Part shown: positions 1 through 8,148 of the stretch, one piece after another
Layout of the letters: the number at the start of each line of letters is the position of its first letter
Numbering within the stretch: the stretch's first letter is position 1
The notes under the pieces: model-generated
Seen by the model: the letters and a program-made list of their open reading frames with translations, nothing else
Told to the model about the DNA's origin: nothing
Database searches by the model: none
Source of the DNA: Oxalobacteraceae bacterium UBA6704
Lineage (GTDB): Bacteria > Pseudomonadota > Gammaproteobacteria > Burkholderiales > Burkholderiaceae_D
DNA length: 31,921 nt
NCBI GenBank assembly: GCA_002454505.1
Contig: DKJA01000195.1
Coordinates: 29,204-61,124 of the forward strand
Direction of reading: 5' to 3'
Position numbers and translations under genes: made by a program

Positions 1-659
1 ATCGGCGCCGAACAGAACCATTTGTGCCCGGTCAGGGAATACCAGCCGTCCTCGCCAACCGGCTCGGCGCGCGTGGTGTTGGCGCGCACGTCCGTGCCGC
101 CCTGCTTCTCGGTCATGGCCATGCCGAGCGTCACGCCCGCCTTCTCGCTCGCCGGACGCACCGCAGGGTCATAACGGCCGGACAGCACGCCCCCGATCCA
201 CGGATCGCCCACGGCCGGATCGGCCTGAAGCGCCGCGACCGAGGCGTAGGTCATGGTCATGGGGCAACTGGTCCCCGAATCCGCCTGCCCCGTCAGGAAC
301 AGGATCGCAGCGTGCAGCAGATGCCCGTTCGGCGTCCCGTCCCAGGCGCCGGCGGCGAGCCCTGCGCCCAGTCCCAAGTCCATCAGCTGATGATAGGCCG
401 GATGAAAGGTCACCTCGTCGATGCGGCGGCCCCGGCTGTCGAAGTTGTGCAGCACGGGCGGATTGCGGTTTGCCAGGCGCGCCAGATCCAGCGTTTCGGC
501 GCGTCCGAGCGTGGCTCCCAGTGCTTCCAGCGACCCCGCGGCCGCGCCGGCCCTCTCCCGTTCCAGCGCCTCGCGCAGCGCCCTGTCGCAGGCAAACAGG
601 TTGACATTGGCGAACGGTGCAACCTGGTTGAACACCTCGTGCGTGTCGTAGCGGTTCAT
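1..659 (-). CDS. aidB: AidB-type acyl-CoA dehydrogenase, N-terminal part
   Basis: Only the first 219 codons are in the window; the 3' end lies off the left edge. The product begins MNRYDTHEVFNQVAPFANVN, matching the start of E. coli AidB, and continues with LARLANRNPPVL, FHPAYHQLM, SCPMTMTYA, and the flavin-region motif GMAMTEKQGGTDVRANTTRA followed by GHKWFCSAP. AidB proteins are FAD-containing homologues of isovaleryl-CoA dehydrogenase; in E. coli AidB belongs to the adaptive alkylation response and binds DNA, but dehydrogenation of a physiological acyl-CoA is unsettled. The start at 659 is preceded by a GGAGA ribosome site. No alkylation-response neighbours (ada, alkB) are visible, so the link to alkylation repair is by homology only. 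It could equally be annotated as a generic acyl-CoA dehydrogenase. Confidence 0.88.
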   Translation of the reverse strand, partial: MNRYDTHEVFNQVAPFANVNLFACDRALREALERERAGAAAGSLEALGATLGRAETLDLARLANRNPPVLHNFDSRGRRIDEVTFHPAYHQLMDLGLGAGLAAGAWDGTPNGHLLHAAILFLTGQADSGTSCPMTMTYASVAALQADPAVGDPWIGGVLSGRYDPAVRPASEKAGVTLGMAMTEKQGGTDVRANTTRAEPVGEDGWYSLTGHKWFCSAP

Positions 660-688
660 CGTTGTCTCCGGGAGCATGTTGTCGGATC

Positions 689-717
689 AGCCTAGCGGAA
701 AGCCGGCCGCGCTTCAA
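689..717 (-). promoter_or_regulatory. possible sigma70 promoter for aidB
   Basis: Read on the minus strand, TTGAAG (712-717) is followed after 17 bases by TAGGCT (689-694), about 30 bases before the aidB start at 659. The -35 is four of six consensus and the -10 only three of six, so this is a weak candidate. Confidence 0.28.
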
Positions 718-918
718 GCGGCGGCACCGGACTGCATACAAACGCCTAAAGCCGAAGTTTTAATGAAGCAGCGCAACATTTTTTCAAGCAACACTGCTGA
801 TTATTGCCGTTTTTCATGTTTTTAATGCCTCCGAAGTGATACATTCCCCTCTGGCTTGACCATCGGTTTCTGCGGGGCATGACTTCGCATGCATAAATAG
901 AAAGATCGAGCATTTATA

Positions 919-2655
919 ATGCTTTCCAGTTCCACCACAGCCACGCCGGGCGAATACCGGCACGCATACGACGGTATGCTTGAAGAGGCCGGCGACATCG
1001 TCTTCCGGTTGAACCTGCTCGGACAAATCCTGTATGCCAGCCGCCGCAGCGCCTCGCTGATCGGCCATGCCGCCCCGCTGGAAGGCCAGACGCTGCCGGC
1101 GCTCGTCTGCGACCGCGACCAGGCAGCGCTGAAGGCGGCGCTGGCCGAGCTGGCGCAATCGCAGGGCGTTACCCGCGTGGATGCCCGCCTGCGCACCGGC
1201 GACAGCGAGGTGTGGTTCGAACTGCGCATGTCCTGCTACACCAACGGCGGCGGCGTGCCGGAAGTGCTCGTCGTCGGCCGCGACCTGACCGTCCAGCATG
1301 CCACCGAAGAACGGCTGCGCCACATGGCCACGCACGATGCGCTGACCGAACTGCCGAACCGGCTGCTGCTGACGGACCGCATCCGCATGACGATCGCCCA
1401 GGCGCGCCGCTCCGGCCAGGGCTTTTCGGTGGCCACGATCGGCCTCGACAGCTTCAAGAAAGTCAACGACGGCCTCGGCCACCCGATCGGCGACGCGGTG
1501 CTGAAGATGGCCGCGACGCGGCTGCGCAAGACGCTGCGCGACAGCGACACGCTGGCCCGCGTGGGCGGCGACGAATTCGTGGCGGTGCTGCCGGGCACCT
1601 TCACCGAGCAGCAGATCCGGCTCGTCACGGGGCGTTTGCTGGCCACGCTGCAGTCGCCTTTCGAGATCGACCAGCACACCATCTATGTGGGCGCCTCGAT
1701 CGGCGTGTCGGTCTATCCGCAGCATGCCGAGGACGAGATCCGCCTCGTCGCGCTGGCCGACGCGGCGATGTCGCGCGCCAAGGAAACGGGCAAGGCCCGC
1801 TGCGTCGTCTACAGCCCGCGCCATAACGGCCCGACCGAGCACGATATCTCGCTGGAGGCGGCCATGTTCCAGGCCGTCCGCGAGGGCGAGTTCATGCTGT
1901 ATTACCAGCCCATCGTCGATGCGCGCACCCGCGAGATCGAAGGATTCGAGACGCTGATGCGGTGGAAGCACCCGACGCTGGGCATGGTGCCGCCGGCCCG
2001 CTTCGTGCCCATCGCGGAAACCAACGGACTGATCAATCTGCTGGGCGCCTGGGCGCTGAAGGCCGCCTGCGTGCAGATCCGCCAATTCGAGGAGGCCGCC
2101 AAACGGCCGCTGTACATCTCTGTTAATATCAGCCCCCGCCAGTTCCGCAACGACAAATTCCTGGAAGTACTCGACGATGCCCTGTCCTACTCCGGCCTGC
2201 CCGGTGAACAGCTCGTGCTTGAAATCACGGAGGGTACGCTGATGATCGACCCCGTCCACGCCGAGACCATCCTCGGCAAGATGGCCGAACGCCGCGCGCG
2301 CATCGCGATCGACGATTTCGGCATCGGTTATTCGAATCTCGATGCCATTGGCAGCCTGCCGTTCGACCGGCTGAAGGTGGACCGCCGCTTCGTCCACGGC
2401 GTGGCCGACAGCGCCGTCACGGCCAGCCTGTTCCGGCTGATCCAGGGCGTGGCGGAGGTGTCCGATGCCGAGCTGCTGTGCGAGGGCCTGGAACGCGTGG
2501 AAGACCTGGACTGGCTGCGCCACCAGCATGCCTACTGCGTGCAGGGCTGGTACTTCAGCTCCGCGCTGCCGGCCGAAGGCATCGAAGACCTGCTGCGCAC
2601 CTGGCACCACCGCGCCCCGCCGGCCGACGTGCGGGAGCTGTTCGCGCCGCACTAG
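919..2655 (+). CDS. PAS-GGDEF-EAL cyclic-di-GMP turnover protein
   Basis: This 578-residue cytosolic protein has a PAS-like sensor region (about residues 15-130), a GGDEF domain (about 135-300) and an EAL domain (about 315-565). The diguanylate cyclase signature GGDEF is intact at 216-220, with an RDSD inhibitory site five residues upstream, which suggests both activity and product feedback. The phosphodiesterase domain has ETL at 344-346 in place of EAL, but the other expected acidic residues are visible: NISPRQF, EITEG, DDFGIGYSNL (from 465), LKVDR and CEGLE. Both activities are therefore possible. There is no transmembrane segment, so the PAS domain probably senses a cytosolic signal. It stands alone, with about 260 bases of non-coding sequence upstream. 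The ribosome site is weak (AAAGATCGAG, 8 bases from the ATG). Confidence 0.93.
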   Translation: MLSSSTTATPGEYRHAYDGMLEEAGDIVFRLNLLGQILYASRRSASLIGHAAPLEGQTLPALVCDRDQAALKAALAELAQSQGVTRVDARLRTGDSEVWFELRMSCYTNGGGVPEVLVVGRDLTVQHATEERLRHMATHDALTELPNRLLLTDRIRMTIAQARRSGQGFSVATIGLDSFKKVNDGLGHPIGDAVLKMAATRLRKTLRDSDTLARVGGDEFVAVLPGTFTEQQIRLVTGRLLATLQSPFEIDQHTIYVGASIGVSVYPQHAEDEIRLVALADAAMSRAKETGKARCVVYSPRHNGPTEHDISLEAAMFQAVREGEFMLYYQPIVDARTREIEGFETLMRWKHPTLGMVPPARFVPIAETNGLINLLGAWALKAACVQIRQFEEAAKRPLYISVNISPRQFRNDKFLEVLDDALSYSGLPGEQLVLEITEGTLMIDPVHAETILGKMAERRARIAIDDFGIGYSNLDAIGSLPFDRLKVDRRFVHGVADSAVTASLFRLIQGVAEVSDAELLCEGLERVEDLDWLRHQHAYCVQGWYFSSALPAEGIEDLLRTWHHRAPPADVRELFAPH

Positions 2656-2700
2656 CGCAGTCTCGCGCCACGGACTCGTCAGCCCGCCTATACTCGGGCG

Positions 2701-3606
2701 ATGGCACATATCCGCATCGGCATCTCCGGCTGGCGCTACGAACCGTGGCGCAAGGTGTTCTACCCCGCCGACCTGGCACAGAAGCGCGAGCTGGAATACG
2801 CGTCGCGCGCGCTGCCGTCCATCGAGATCAACGGCTCGTTCTACGCGCTGCAGCGGCCCAAGAGCTACCAGGAGTGGTACGACGCCACGCCGAAAGGCTT
2901 TGTCTTCTCGCACAAGGGCAATCGCTACATCACGCACACGCGGCGGCTGCGGGAGCCGGAAGGACCGCTGGCCAATGTGTTCGCGTCCGGCGTGCTGGCG
3001 TTGCGCGAGAAACTGGGGCCGTTCCTGTGGCAGTTCCCGCCGAACTTCAGGTTCGATGCGGAACTGGTCGAACATTTTCTCAGCCTGCTGCCGCACGACT
3101 CGCATGCGGCGCTGGCACTGGCGCGCAAGCACGAGCCGCGGATGAACGACCGCGCCTTCCTCGAAGCGGATGCAAAGCGCAAGGTGCGCCACGCGATGGA
3201 GATCCGCCACGAGAGCTTCAACGATCCCGCCTTCGTCAAGCTGCTGCGCAAGTACAAGGTGGCGCTGGTGATCGCCGACACGGCCGGCAAGTGGCCCGAT
3301 TTCGAAGATGTGACGGCGGACTTCGTCTACCTGCGGCTGCACGGCGAGAAGGAACTGTACGCCGGCGGTTATACGGATGAAGCGCTGGATGACTGGGCCA
3401 GCAGGATTCGCGCATGGACGACGGGCGGGCAGCCGAAGGATGCGAAACTGATTCTCGACGCCGCCCCGCCCAAGCGGGCCAGCCGCGACATCTTCTGCTA
3501 CTTCGACAACGACATCAAGGTGCACGCGCCGTTCGATGCGCGCCGGCTGCTGGCGCGGCTCGATGCGGATGACGGCCTGGCGCCGCTCAAGGATCCGCGC
3601 GGCTGA
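2701..3606 (+). CDS. DUF72 (YecE-like) family protein
   Basis: The 301-residue product starts MAHIRIGISGWRYEPWRKVFYP, the typical opening of DUF72 proteins, and has the family motifs EINGSFYALQ, PKGFVFSHKGNRYITH, LWQFPPNF, EIRHESF and YLRLHGEKELY. The family adopts a TIM-barrel-like fold; its biochemical function is not established. Length is normal. The start at 2701 is chosen because the conserved N-terminal strand begins there, although no good ribosome site precedes it. Its stop codon lies inside the end of the convergent CLC antiporter gene: the two reading frames overlap by 20 bases, so the two 3' ends cannot be separated by a terminator. Confidence 0.9.
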   Translation: MAHIRIGISGWRYEPWRKVFYPADLAQKRELEYASRALPSIEINGSFYALQRPKSYQEWYDATPKGFVFSHKGNRYITHTRRLREPEGPLANVFASGVLALREKLGPFLWQFPPNFRFDAELVEHFLSLLPHDSHAALALARKHEPRMNDRAFLEADAKRKVRHAMEIRHESFNDPAFVKLLRKYKVALVIADTAGKWPDFEDVTADFVYLRLHGEKELYAGGYTDEALDDWASRIRAWTTGGQPKDAKLILDAAPPKRASRDIFCYFDNDIKVHAPFDARRLLARLDADDGLAPLKDPRG

Positions 3607-4825
3607 CGTCGACCAGGTCCTTCGTGCCGCGCTGGGCGCGGTAGATACCGGCGTGGCCCGAGAACAGATACGCGACCACGCAGCCCAGCGCCGCATACGG
3701 GCCGATCTCGGGGCCGAACAGCTCGATCGCCATCACGGTGGACGCCAGCGGCGTATTGGCGGCGCCCGCAAACACGGCAACGAAGCCGACGCCGGCCAGC
3801 ATCGCGAACGGCAGGTGCAGCAGCGGCGCCAGCGCGTTGCCCAGCGTGGCGCCGATGTAGAACAGCGGCGTCACTTCGCCGCCCTTGAAGCCGCTGCCGA
3901 GCGAGGCGACGGTAAAGGCGAACTTGCCCAGCGCGTCCCACCACGGCAGCGGATGCGCGAATGCCTCGACGATGACGGGGATGCCCAGGCCGATGTAGCG
4001 CTGCGTGCCCAGCACCCACACGGCGCATGCCACGATGGCGCCGCCGATGAACGGCCGCAGCGGCGCGTAGGCAATATGGCGCTTGCCGAACGCGGACAGC
4101 GCATGCGTGGTGCCGGCAAACAGCTGGCCGGCGAGGCCGAACACGATGCCGGCCAGGACGACGGCGGCAATGGTCCACGCCGTCACTGGCGGCACGCCAT
4201 GCATCAGGTAATGCGTATGGTGAACGCCCCAGGCCAGGCCGATCTGGTCCGCCAGCAGCGCCGCGGCCACGCAGGGAAAGATCGCTTCGTAGCGCATGCG
4301 GCCGATGACGAGCACTTCGAGGCCGAAGATGGCGCCGGCCAGCGGCGTACCGAACACGGAAGCAAAACCGGCGCTGATGCCGGCCATCAGCAGGATGGGC
4401 CGTTCGGCGGGCGACAGGCGCAGCGTGCGTGCCACCCAGTCGGCAAACGCGCCGCCCATCTGCACCGCCGTGCCTTCGCGGCCGACCGACGCGCCGAACA
4501 GGTGGGAGACGACGGTCCCGCCCAGCACCAGCGGCGCCATGCGCAGCGGGACCATTTTCTTATCATCGTGGATCGCGTCGATCAACAGGTTGTTGCCCGC
4601 CTCGGCGCTGGCGCCCCACTTCAGGTAGATCCAGCCCACGACGAAACCGGCCACCGGCAGCAGCCAGATGATCCACGCGTGGCGCTCGCGGTATGCCGTG
4701 GCGGCATCGAGCGCAAACAGAAAGAAGGCGGAAGCACTGCCCGCCAGCGCCGCCACCAGCGCCGCGAGCACGCACCATTTACCGAGATACGGCAGCAGCA
4801 GGAGAGGTTCGGGCAGGCGTTTCAT
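3587..4825 (-). CDS. CLC antiporter with fluoride-type signature
   Basis: This 412-residue, many-helix inner-membrane protein belongs to the CLC family. Chloride-type CLCs carry GSGIP in the anion pathway; here the equivalent stretch is EAGNNLLID (G77, N78, N79), and the gating-glutamate motif reads GREGTAVQMGG (E117) rather than GREGP. As I recall the literature, replacement of the GSGIP serine region and GREGT are features of CLC-F (EriC-F) fluoride/proton antiporters, so export of fluoride is the best guess. Other family motifs are FGTPLAGAIFGLEV and GSGFKGGEVTPLFYIGA, which is shared by both subgroups. The start at 4825 (MKRLPEP) is preferred over an in-frame extension to 5011, because that extension would run through a repeat cluster. 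No fluoride riboswitch is visible upstream. A chloride transporter remains possible. Confidence 0.85.
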   Translation of the reverse strand: MKRLPEPLLLLPYLGKWCVLAALVAALAGSASAFFLFALDAATAYRERHAWIIWLLPVAGFVVGWIYLKWGASAEAGNNLLIDAIHDDKKMVPLRMAPLVLGGTVVSHLFGASVGREGTAVQMGGAFADWVARTLRLSPAERPILLMAGISAGFASVFGTPLAGAIFGLEVLVIGRMRYEAIFPCVAAALLADQIGLAWGVHHTHYLMHGVPPVTAWTIAAVVLAGIVFGLAGQLFAGTTHALSAFGKRHIAYAPLRPFIGGAIVACAVWVLGTQRYIGLGIPVIVEAFAHPLPWWDALGKFAFTVASLGSGFKGGEVTPLFYIGATLGNALAPLLHLPFAMLAGVGFVAVFAGAANTPLASTVMAIELFGPEIGPYAALGCVVAYLFSGHAGIYRAQRGTKDLVDVSRADP

Positions 4826-4874
4826 CGGGCGCCAATATAGCACGGGCCCAGCCCGCCCCCGCTGGGCCCCGGCC

Positions 4875-4993
4875 GGGGACTGTCCCCGCAGGGGACTGTC
4901 CCCTCGGTTGCATTTGACCTTGGTGACATGCAGGCGAACTGCAACCCCGGGGACAGCCGGATCGCCGTACCGCCCTTGCAGGGACAGTCCCCC
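4875..4993. repeat. palindromic repeat cluster (GGGGACTGTCCCC family)
   Basis: Two direct copies of GGGGACTGTCCCC lie at 4875-4887 and 4891-4903, and degenerate copies in the inverted orientation (GGGGACAG) at 4949-4956 and 4981-4993. Between them is a longer inverted repeat, GGTTGCA (4906-4912) with TGCAACC (4940-4946). The cluster fills nearly the whole gap between the multicopper oxidase stop and the CLC start. A cluster of the same design occurs at 10507-10626, with a different loop sequence. This looks like a REP/BIME-type intergenic element; function unknown. Confidence 0.85.
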
Positions 4994-4994
4994 A

Positions 4995-6377
4995 TCAATG
5001 CCCGTGGCCACCCCGCTTCAGCTGCAACGGCTGCCCGGCAGCCGGTGCCAGCGGCGCCATGCCCGGCGCGGAAGGCGCCGGCGGCACCTCGCCCGTCCAC
5101 TCGTAAGCCACGGTGCCCTGCGGATGCTTGTAAGGCCCCGGGTCGCTGTAGTCGCCGCGGGCCTGGTCCTTGCGCACCTTCAGCAGCGTGAACATGCCGC
5201 CCATCTCGATGTCGCCGAACTGGCCCTTCCCCGTCATCATCGGCAGCGTGTTTTCCGGAATCGGCATCTGCATGCCGCCCATCGCGCCCCCCTTGTCGCC
5301 CATTACCATATAGCCCGGCACCAGCCGGTTGATCTTCTCGGCCACGCCGCGGTGGTCGACGCCGATCAGCGTCGGCACGTCGTGGCCCATCGCGTTCATC
5401 GTGTGGTGCGATTTATGGCAGTGGAACGACCAGTCGCCCGGATTGTCGGCCACGAACTCGATGGCGCGCATCTGGCCGACGGCAAGGTCCGTCGTCACTT
5501 CCGGCCAGCGGGCCGATGGCCGCACCCAGCCGCCGTCCGTGCCCGTCACCTCGAAGGTGTGGCCGTGCATGTGCAGCGGATGGTTGGTCATCGTGAGGTT
5601 GCCGGCGCGGATGCGCACGCGGTCGCCCTGTCGCACCGGCATCGGATCGATCGCCGGGAAGGCGCGGCTGTTGAAGGTCCACAGGTTAAAGTCCAGCATC
5701 GTGTTGACCTTCGGCGTATAGCTGCCCGGTTCGACATCGTAGGCGGCCAGCAGGAAGGCGAAGTCGCGGTCGACGGCATGCTGGCGGATGTCGCGCGGAT
5801 GCGTGATCCACAGCCCCATCATGCCCATTGCGATCTGCGCCATCTCGTCCGCATGCGGGTGGTACATGAACGTGCCGGCATGCTTCGCCACGAATTCGTA
5901 GACGAAGGTCTTGCCGGGCTTGATCGCCGGCTGGGTGACGCCCGACACGCCGTCCATCCCGTTCGGCAGGATCTGGCCGTGCCAGTGCACGCTGGTGTGC
6001 TCCGGCAGCTTGTTGGTGACGAAAATGCGCACGCGGTCGCCCTCCACCACTTCGATGGTCGGACCGGGGCTCTGGCCGTTATAACCCCACAGATTGGCCA
6101 GCATGCCTGGCGCGATTTCGCGCACGACCGGTTCGGCCACCAAGTGGAATTCCTTGACGTTGTCCTTCATCCGCCACGGCAGGCTCCAGCCATTGAGCGT
6201 GACGACGGGGTTGTACGGCCGGCCGTTCGGCGGCACCAGCGGCGGCGCCGTGGCGGCCGACGCCTGGACGGGCGCTTCCGGCAGGCCGGCCGCGCCGGCG
6301 CGGCTCACCAGGCCGGCACCAAGCAGCGCGGCGCCGGAGAGGAAAGATCTGCGATTGATCGAGCTCGAATTGCTCAT
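4995..6377 (-). CDS. two-domain multicopper oxidase, Tat-exported
   Basis: The 460-residue product starts with a twin-arginine signal (RRSFLSGAALLGAG), so it should be folded in the cytosol and exported to the periplasm. All four copper-binding motifs are present: HWHGQ (131-135), HPHADE (from 173), HPLHMHGH (266-273) and HCHKSHH followed by an axial Met (319-330). Only about 70 residues separate the first and second motif pairs, so there is no middle cupredoxin domain; this is a two-domain laccase-like layout. A tail of about 100 residues is Met-rich (for example GAMGGMQMPIPE) and ends HGH, which suggests copper binding. Likely role: oxidation of cuprous copper or metal detoxification. It is the last gene of the copper operon; its ATG overlaps the TolC-like gene's TGA by four bases and has a GGAG ribosome site inside that gene. 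Confidence 0.9.
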   Translation of the reverse strand: MSNSSSINRRSFLSGAALLGAGLVSRAGAAGLPEAPVQASAATAPPLVPPNGRPYNPVVTLNGWSLPWRMKDNVKEFHLVAEPVVREIAPGMLANLWGYNGQSPGPTIEVVEGDRVRIFVTNKLPEHTSVHWHGQILPNGMDGVSGVTQPAIKPGKTFVYEFVAKHAGTFMYHPHADEMAQIAMGMMGLWITHPRDIRQHAVDRDFAFLLAAYDVEPGSYTPKVNTMLDFNLWTFNSRAFPAIDPMPVRQGDRVRIRAGNLTMTNHPLHMHGHTFEVTGTDGGWVRPSARWPEVTTDLAVGQMRAIEFVADNPGDWSFHCHKSHHTMNAMGHDVPTLIGVDHRGVAEKINRLVPGYMVMGDKGGAMGGMQMPIPENTLPMMTGKGQFGDIEMGGMFTLLKVRKDQARGDYSDPGPYKHPQGTVAYEWTGEVPPAPSAPGMAPLAPAAGQPLQLKRGGHGH

Positions 6378-7774
6378 TGATGTGCTCCATGTTCGTGTCC
6401 GGCATGTTCATCGTTGGCGGCAGGCGCGCGCCCGCCGGTGGCCGCTTCCAGGTCGGCATCGGCCATCCAGTACTCCTTCAGCGCATCGATCGCAGCGGCG
6501 ACCGCGGTCGTCTGCTCGCGCGCGTCGGCCAGCAGTTCGAAGGTACTGAGCAGCATGCCGTTGTAGCGCAGCAGCGTCTCGTCCGAGATCTGCTTGCGCA
6601 GCGGGATCACCACGTCGCGGTAATGGCGCGCCAGGTCGTAGGCGGTGCGGTACGCAACGTAGGCTTCGCGCGCCTCGCTGCGCGCATGCGCTGCCGTGTC
6701 GGCCAGCCGGTTCACGGACTGCATGTACACGGCCTCGGCCCGCACGGTGCGCGCCGAACCCCAGTCGAACAGGGGAATTTCCAGCGTCAGCTCATAACCG
6801 CGCTCCTTCGGCTCGCCGCCGCCGGATTCGCGCACGGCGCCCAGTTCCAGCACGTTGATGAACCGCGTCGCGCGCGTCAGGCCCAGCGTGGATGCCGTGT
6901 GTTCGGTCTCCCGCGTGGCCGCCTGCACATCGAGACGCTCGGCCAGCGCGGTGCGCTCGACATCCGGCAGGTCGCGCGGCTGTGCCGGCAATTCCGGCAG
7001 CCGATCCGGCAGACGGAATTGCGTGCCGTCGCCCCACAGGCCCAGCAGGCGCGTCAGCCGTTCGCGCGCAGCGTTGGCGGCTTGCGACGCGCGCGCCACG
7101 CCGGCCATCGCCTCGGCATAGAAAGCCTGCTCGCGCGCCTGGTCGTACTGGCTCCAGTTGCCGGCTTTGCGCAGCCGCTCGGCCAGCTCCGCGCTGGCGT
7201 CGGCGGCAGCACTTACCTGCTTCGCATACTCGACGGCCTGCGTGCCGGCCACCGCCGCGTAATACGCACGGCGCGTGTCGGCCGCCACTTTCAGCGCTTC
7301 AGCGGTGACGCGCAGCTTCGTCTGTTCGAACATGCGGCCCTGGATCCGTGTCGCCAGCGGCGCCGTGATCAGGCCGACGAGGTTGAACGTCAGCGTGCGC
7401 TCGATGGCCGTGTCGCCGCCGCCCCGCGTGTGCTTGTAGCCGAACGCGGGATTCTGCAGCCGGCCAGCCTGCACCAGGTCCGCTTCGGCGATGCCGAGAT
7501 CCCAGTAGGTCGCCTGCAGGCCGCGGTTGTTCAGCAGCGCGATGCGCACGGCGTCGTCGGCCGACAGCGGTTGTGCCAGCATCGCGCGCAGCTGTGCATC
7601 CAGCGCGCGGCGGTCGTCGTCGCTGCGCAGCAGCTTCGTCGGCGCACCCGCTTTGGTTTGCGTGGCCTGGCTGACGGCGTCGAAGCCGCCATCCGGCGTG
7701 AAGCTCGCGCAGCCGGTCAGCGCCAGCGCCGCGGCGGCCACCGCCACCGCACGTAAAGTGACAGGCATGGTCAT
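6374..7774 (-). CDS. TolC-family outer-membrane efflux lipoprotein
   Basis: The 466-residue product carries a lipoprotein signal ending LALTGC (Cys22), then the two long helical repeats of TolC/CusC-type channel proteins, recognisable from ALLNNRGLQATYWDLGIAEA, LVQAGRLQNPAFGY and the repeat-two motif LEIPLFDWGSARTVRAEA. It should form the outer-membrane duct of an efflux pathway. The C-terminus ends in a His-rich tail (NDEHAGHEHGAHQ), consistent with metal handling. No inner-membrane RND pump or membrane-fusion protein is encoded nearby, so its partner must be elsewhere, or it works with the copper oxidase next to it. It is translationally coupled on both sides by ATGA overlaps; a GGGGAG ribosome site precedes the chosen start. 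Confidence 0.9.
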   Translation of the reverse strand: MTMPVTLRAVAVAAAALALTGCASFTPDGGFDAVSQATQTKAGAPTKLLRSDDDRRALDAQLRAMLAQPLSADDAVRIALLNNRGLQATYWDLGIAEADLVQAGRLQNPAFGYKHTRGGGDTAIERTLTFNLVGLITAPLATRIQGRMFEQTKLRVTAEALKVAADTRRAYYAAVAGTQAVEYAKQVSAAADASAELAERLRKAGNWSQYDQAREQAFYAEAMAGVARASQAANAARERLTRLLGLWGDGTQFRLPDRLPELPAQPRDLPDVERTALAERLDVQAATRETEHTASTLGLTRATRFINVLELGAVRESGGGEPKERGYELTLEIPLFDWGSARTVRAEAVYMQSVNRLADTAAHARSEAREAYVAYRTAYDLARHYRDVVIPLRKQISDETLLRYNGMLLSTFELLADAREQTTAVAAAIDALKEYWMADADLEAATGGRAPAANDEHAGHEHGAHQ

Positions 7775-8076
7775 GGGTGATGCTCCCCGGCGTGCGGTGC
7801 CGCCATGTGGTCGTTATGCTTGTCCTTTTCGGCCGGCATGGTGTGTTTCTTTGGCATCGCATGGGCGTGCATGCCGCCTTGCCCTGCGACGGTTTCATTG
7901 GCCGCGCGCCACGTGGCGGCAGGTGCCTGCGCCGGTGCGTGGGCCGGCCGGTAGTCGGCCAGCGGCGACGCGTAGCGGGTGGCGGGAACGGGAGCCTCCG
8001 CATCGGCCACCCCGGATTGGGCGAGTGCGGGCCAGGCGGTCAGGCATAACGCCACCGCCATCAGTGTTCTGTACAT
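7771..8076 (-). CDS. small exported His/Met-rich protein of copper operon
   Basis: This is a 101-residue protein with a signal peptide (MYRTLMAVALCLTAWPALAQ) and a mature part whose second half is crowded with His and Met (GGMHAHAMPKKHTMPAEKDK, then HNDHMAAPHAGEHH). I know no family for it; the composition and operon context point to a periplasmic copper-binding chaperone or buffer. The start at 8076 has a GAGGA ribosome site; a longer frame to 8133 would put a positively charged stretch before the signal peptide and is less likely. Its stop overlaps the next gene's start by four bases. A GC-rich hairpin (8102-8118) without a T-run lies just upstream, between this gene and 8149-8559. Confidence 0.75.
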   Translation of the reverse strand: MYRTLMAVALCLTAWPALAQSGVADAEAPVPATRYASPLADYRPAHAPAQAPAATWRAANETVAGQGGMHAHAMPKKHTMPAEKDKHNDHMAAPHAGEHHP

Positions 8077-8148
8077 AAAAATCCTCGTGCTTACTGAGCG
8101 ACCCGCGCGCGGCGCGGGCCGGAACCGGCGCATGGCCGGACCTGTGCT

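Noticed and set aside
814..3696. Very long minus-strand open frame antisense to the GGDEF-EAL and DUF72 genes
   Set aside because: GC-rich codon bias leaves antisense frames free of stops; the amino-acid content is Arg/Gln/His-heavy with no recognisable motif, and both plus-strand genes have clear domain signatures.
4826..4994. Fluoride riboswitch upstream of the CLC gene
   Set aside because: No sequence matching the conserved core was found by eye; the region is the repeat cluster. A covariance search would decide.
4826..5011. In-frame upstream extension of the CLC gene
   Set aside because: It would translate through the palindromic repeat cluster and add a segment not found in the family; MKRLPEP at 4825 begins next to the first helix.
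8102..8118. Terminator between the first two copper operon genes
   Set aside because: The CCCGCGC/GCGCGGG hairpin has no T-run after it on the minus strand, so it may only process or attenuate the mRNA.
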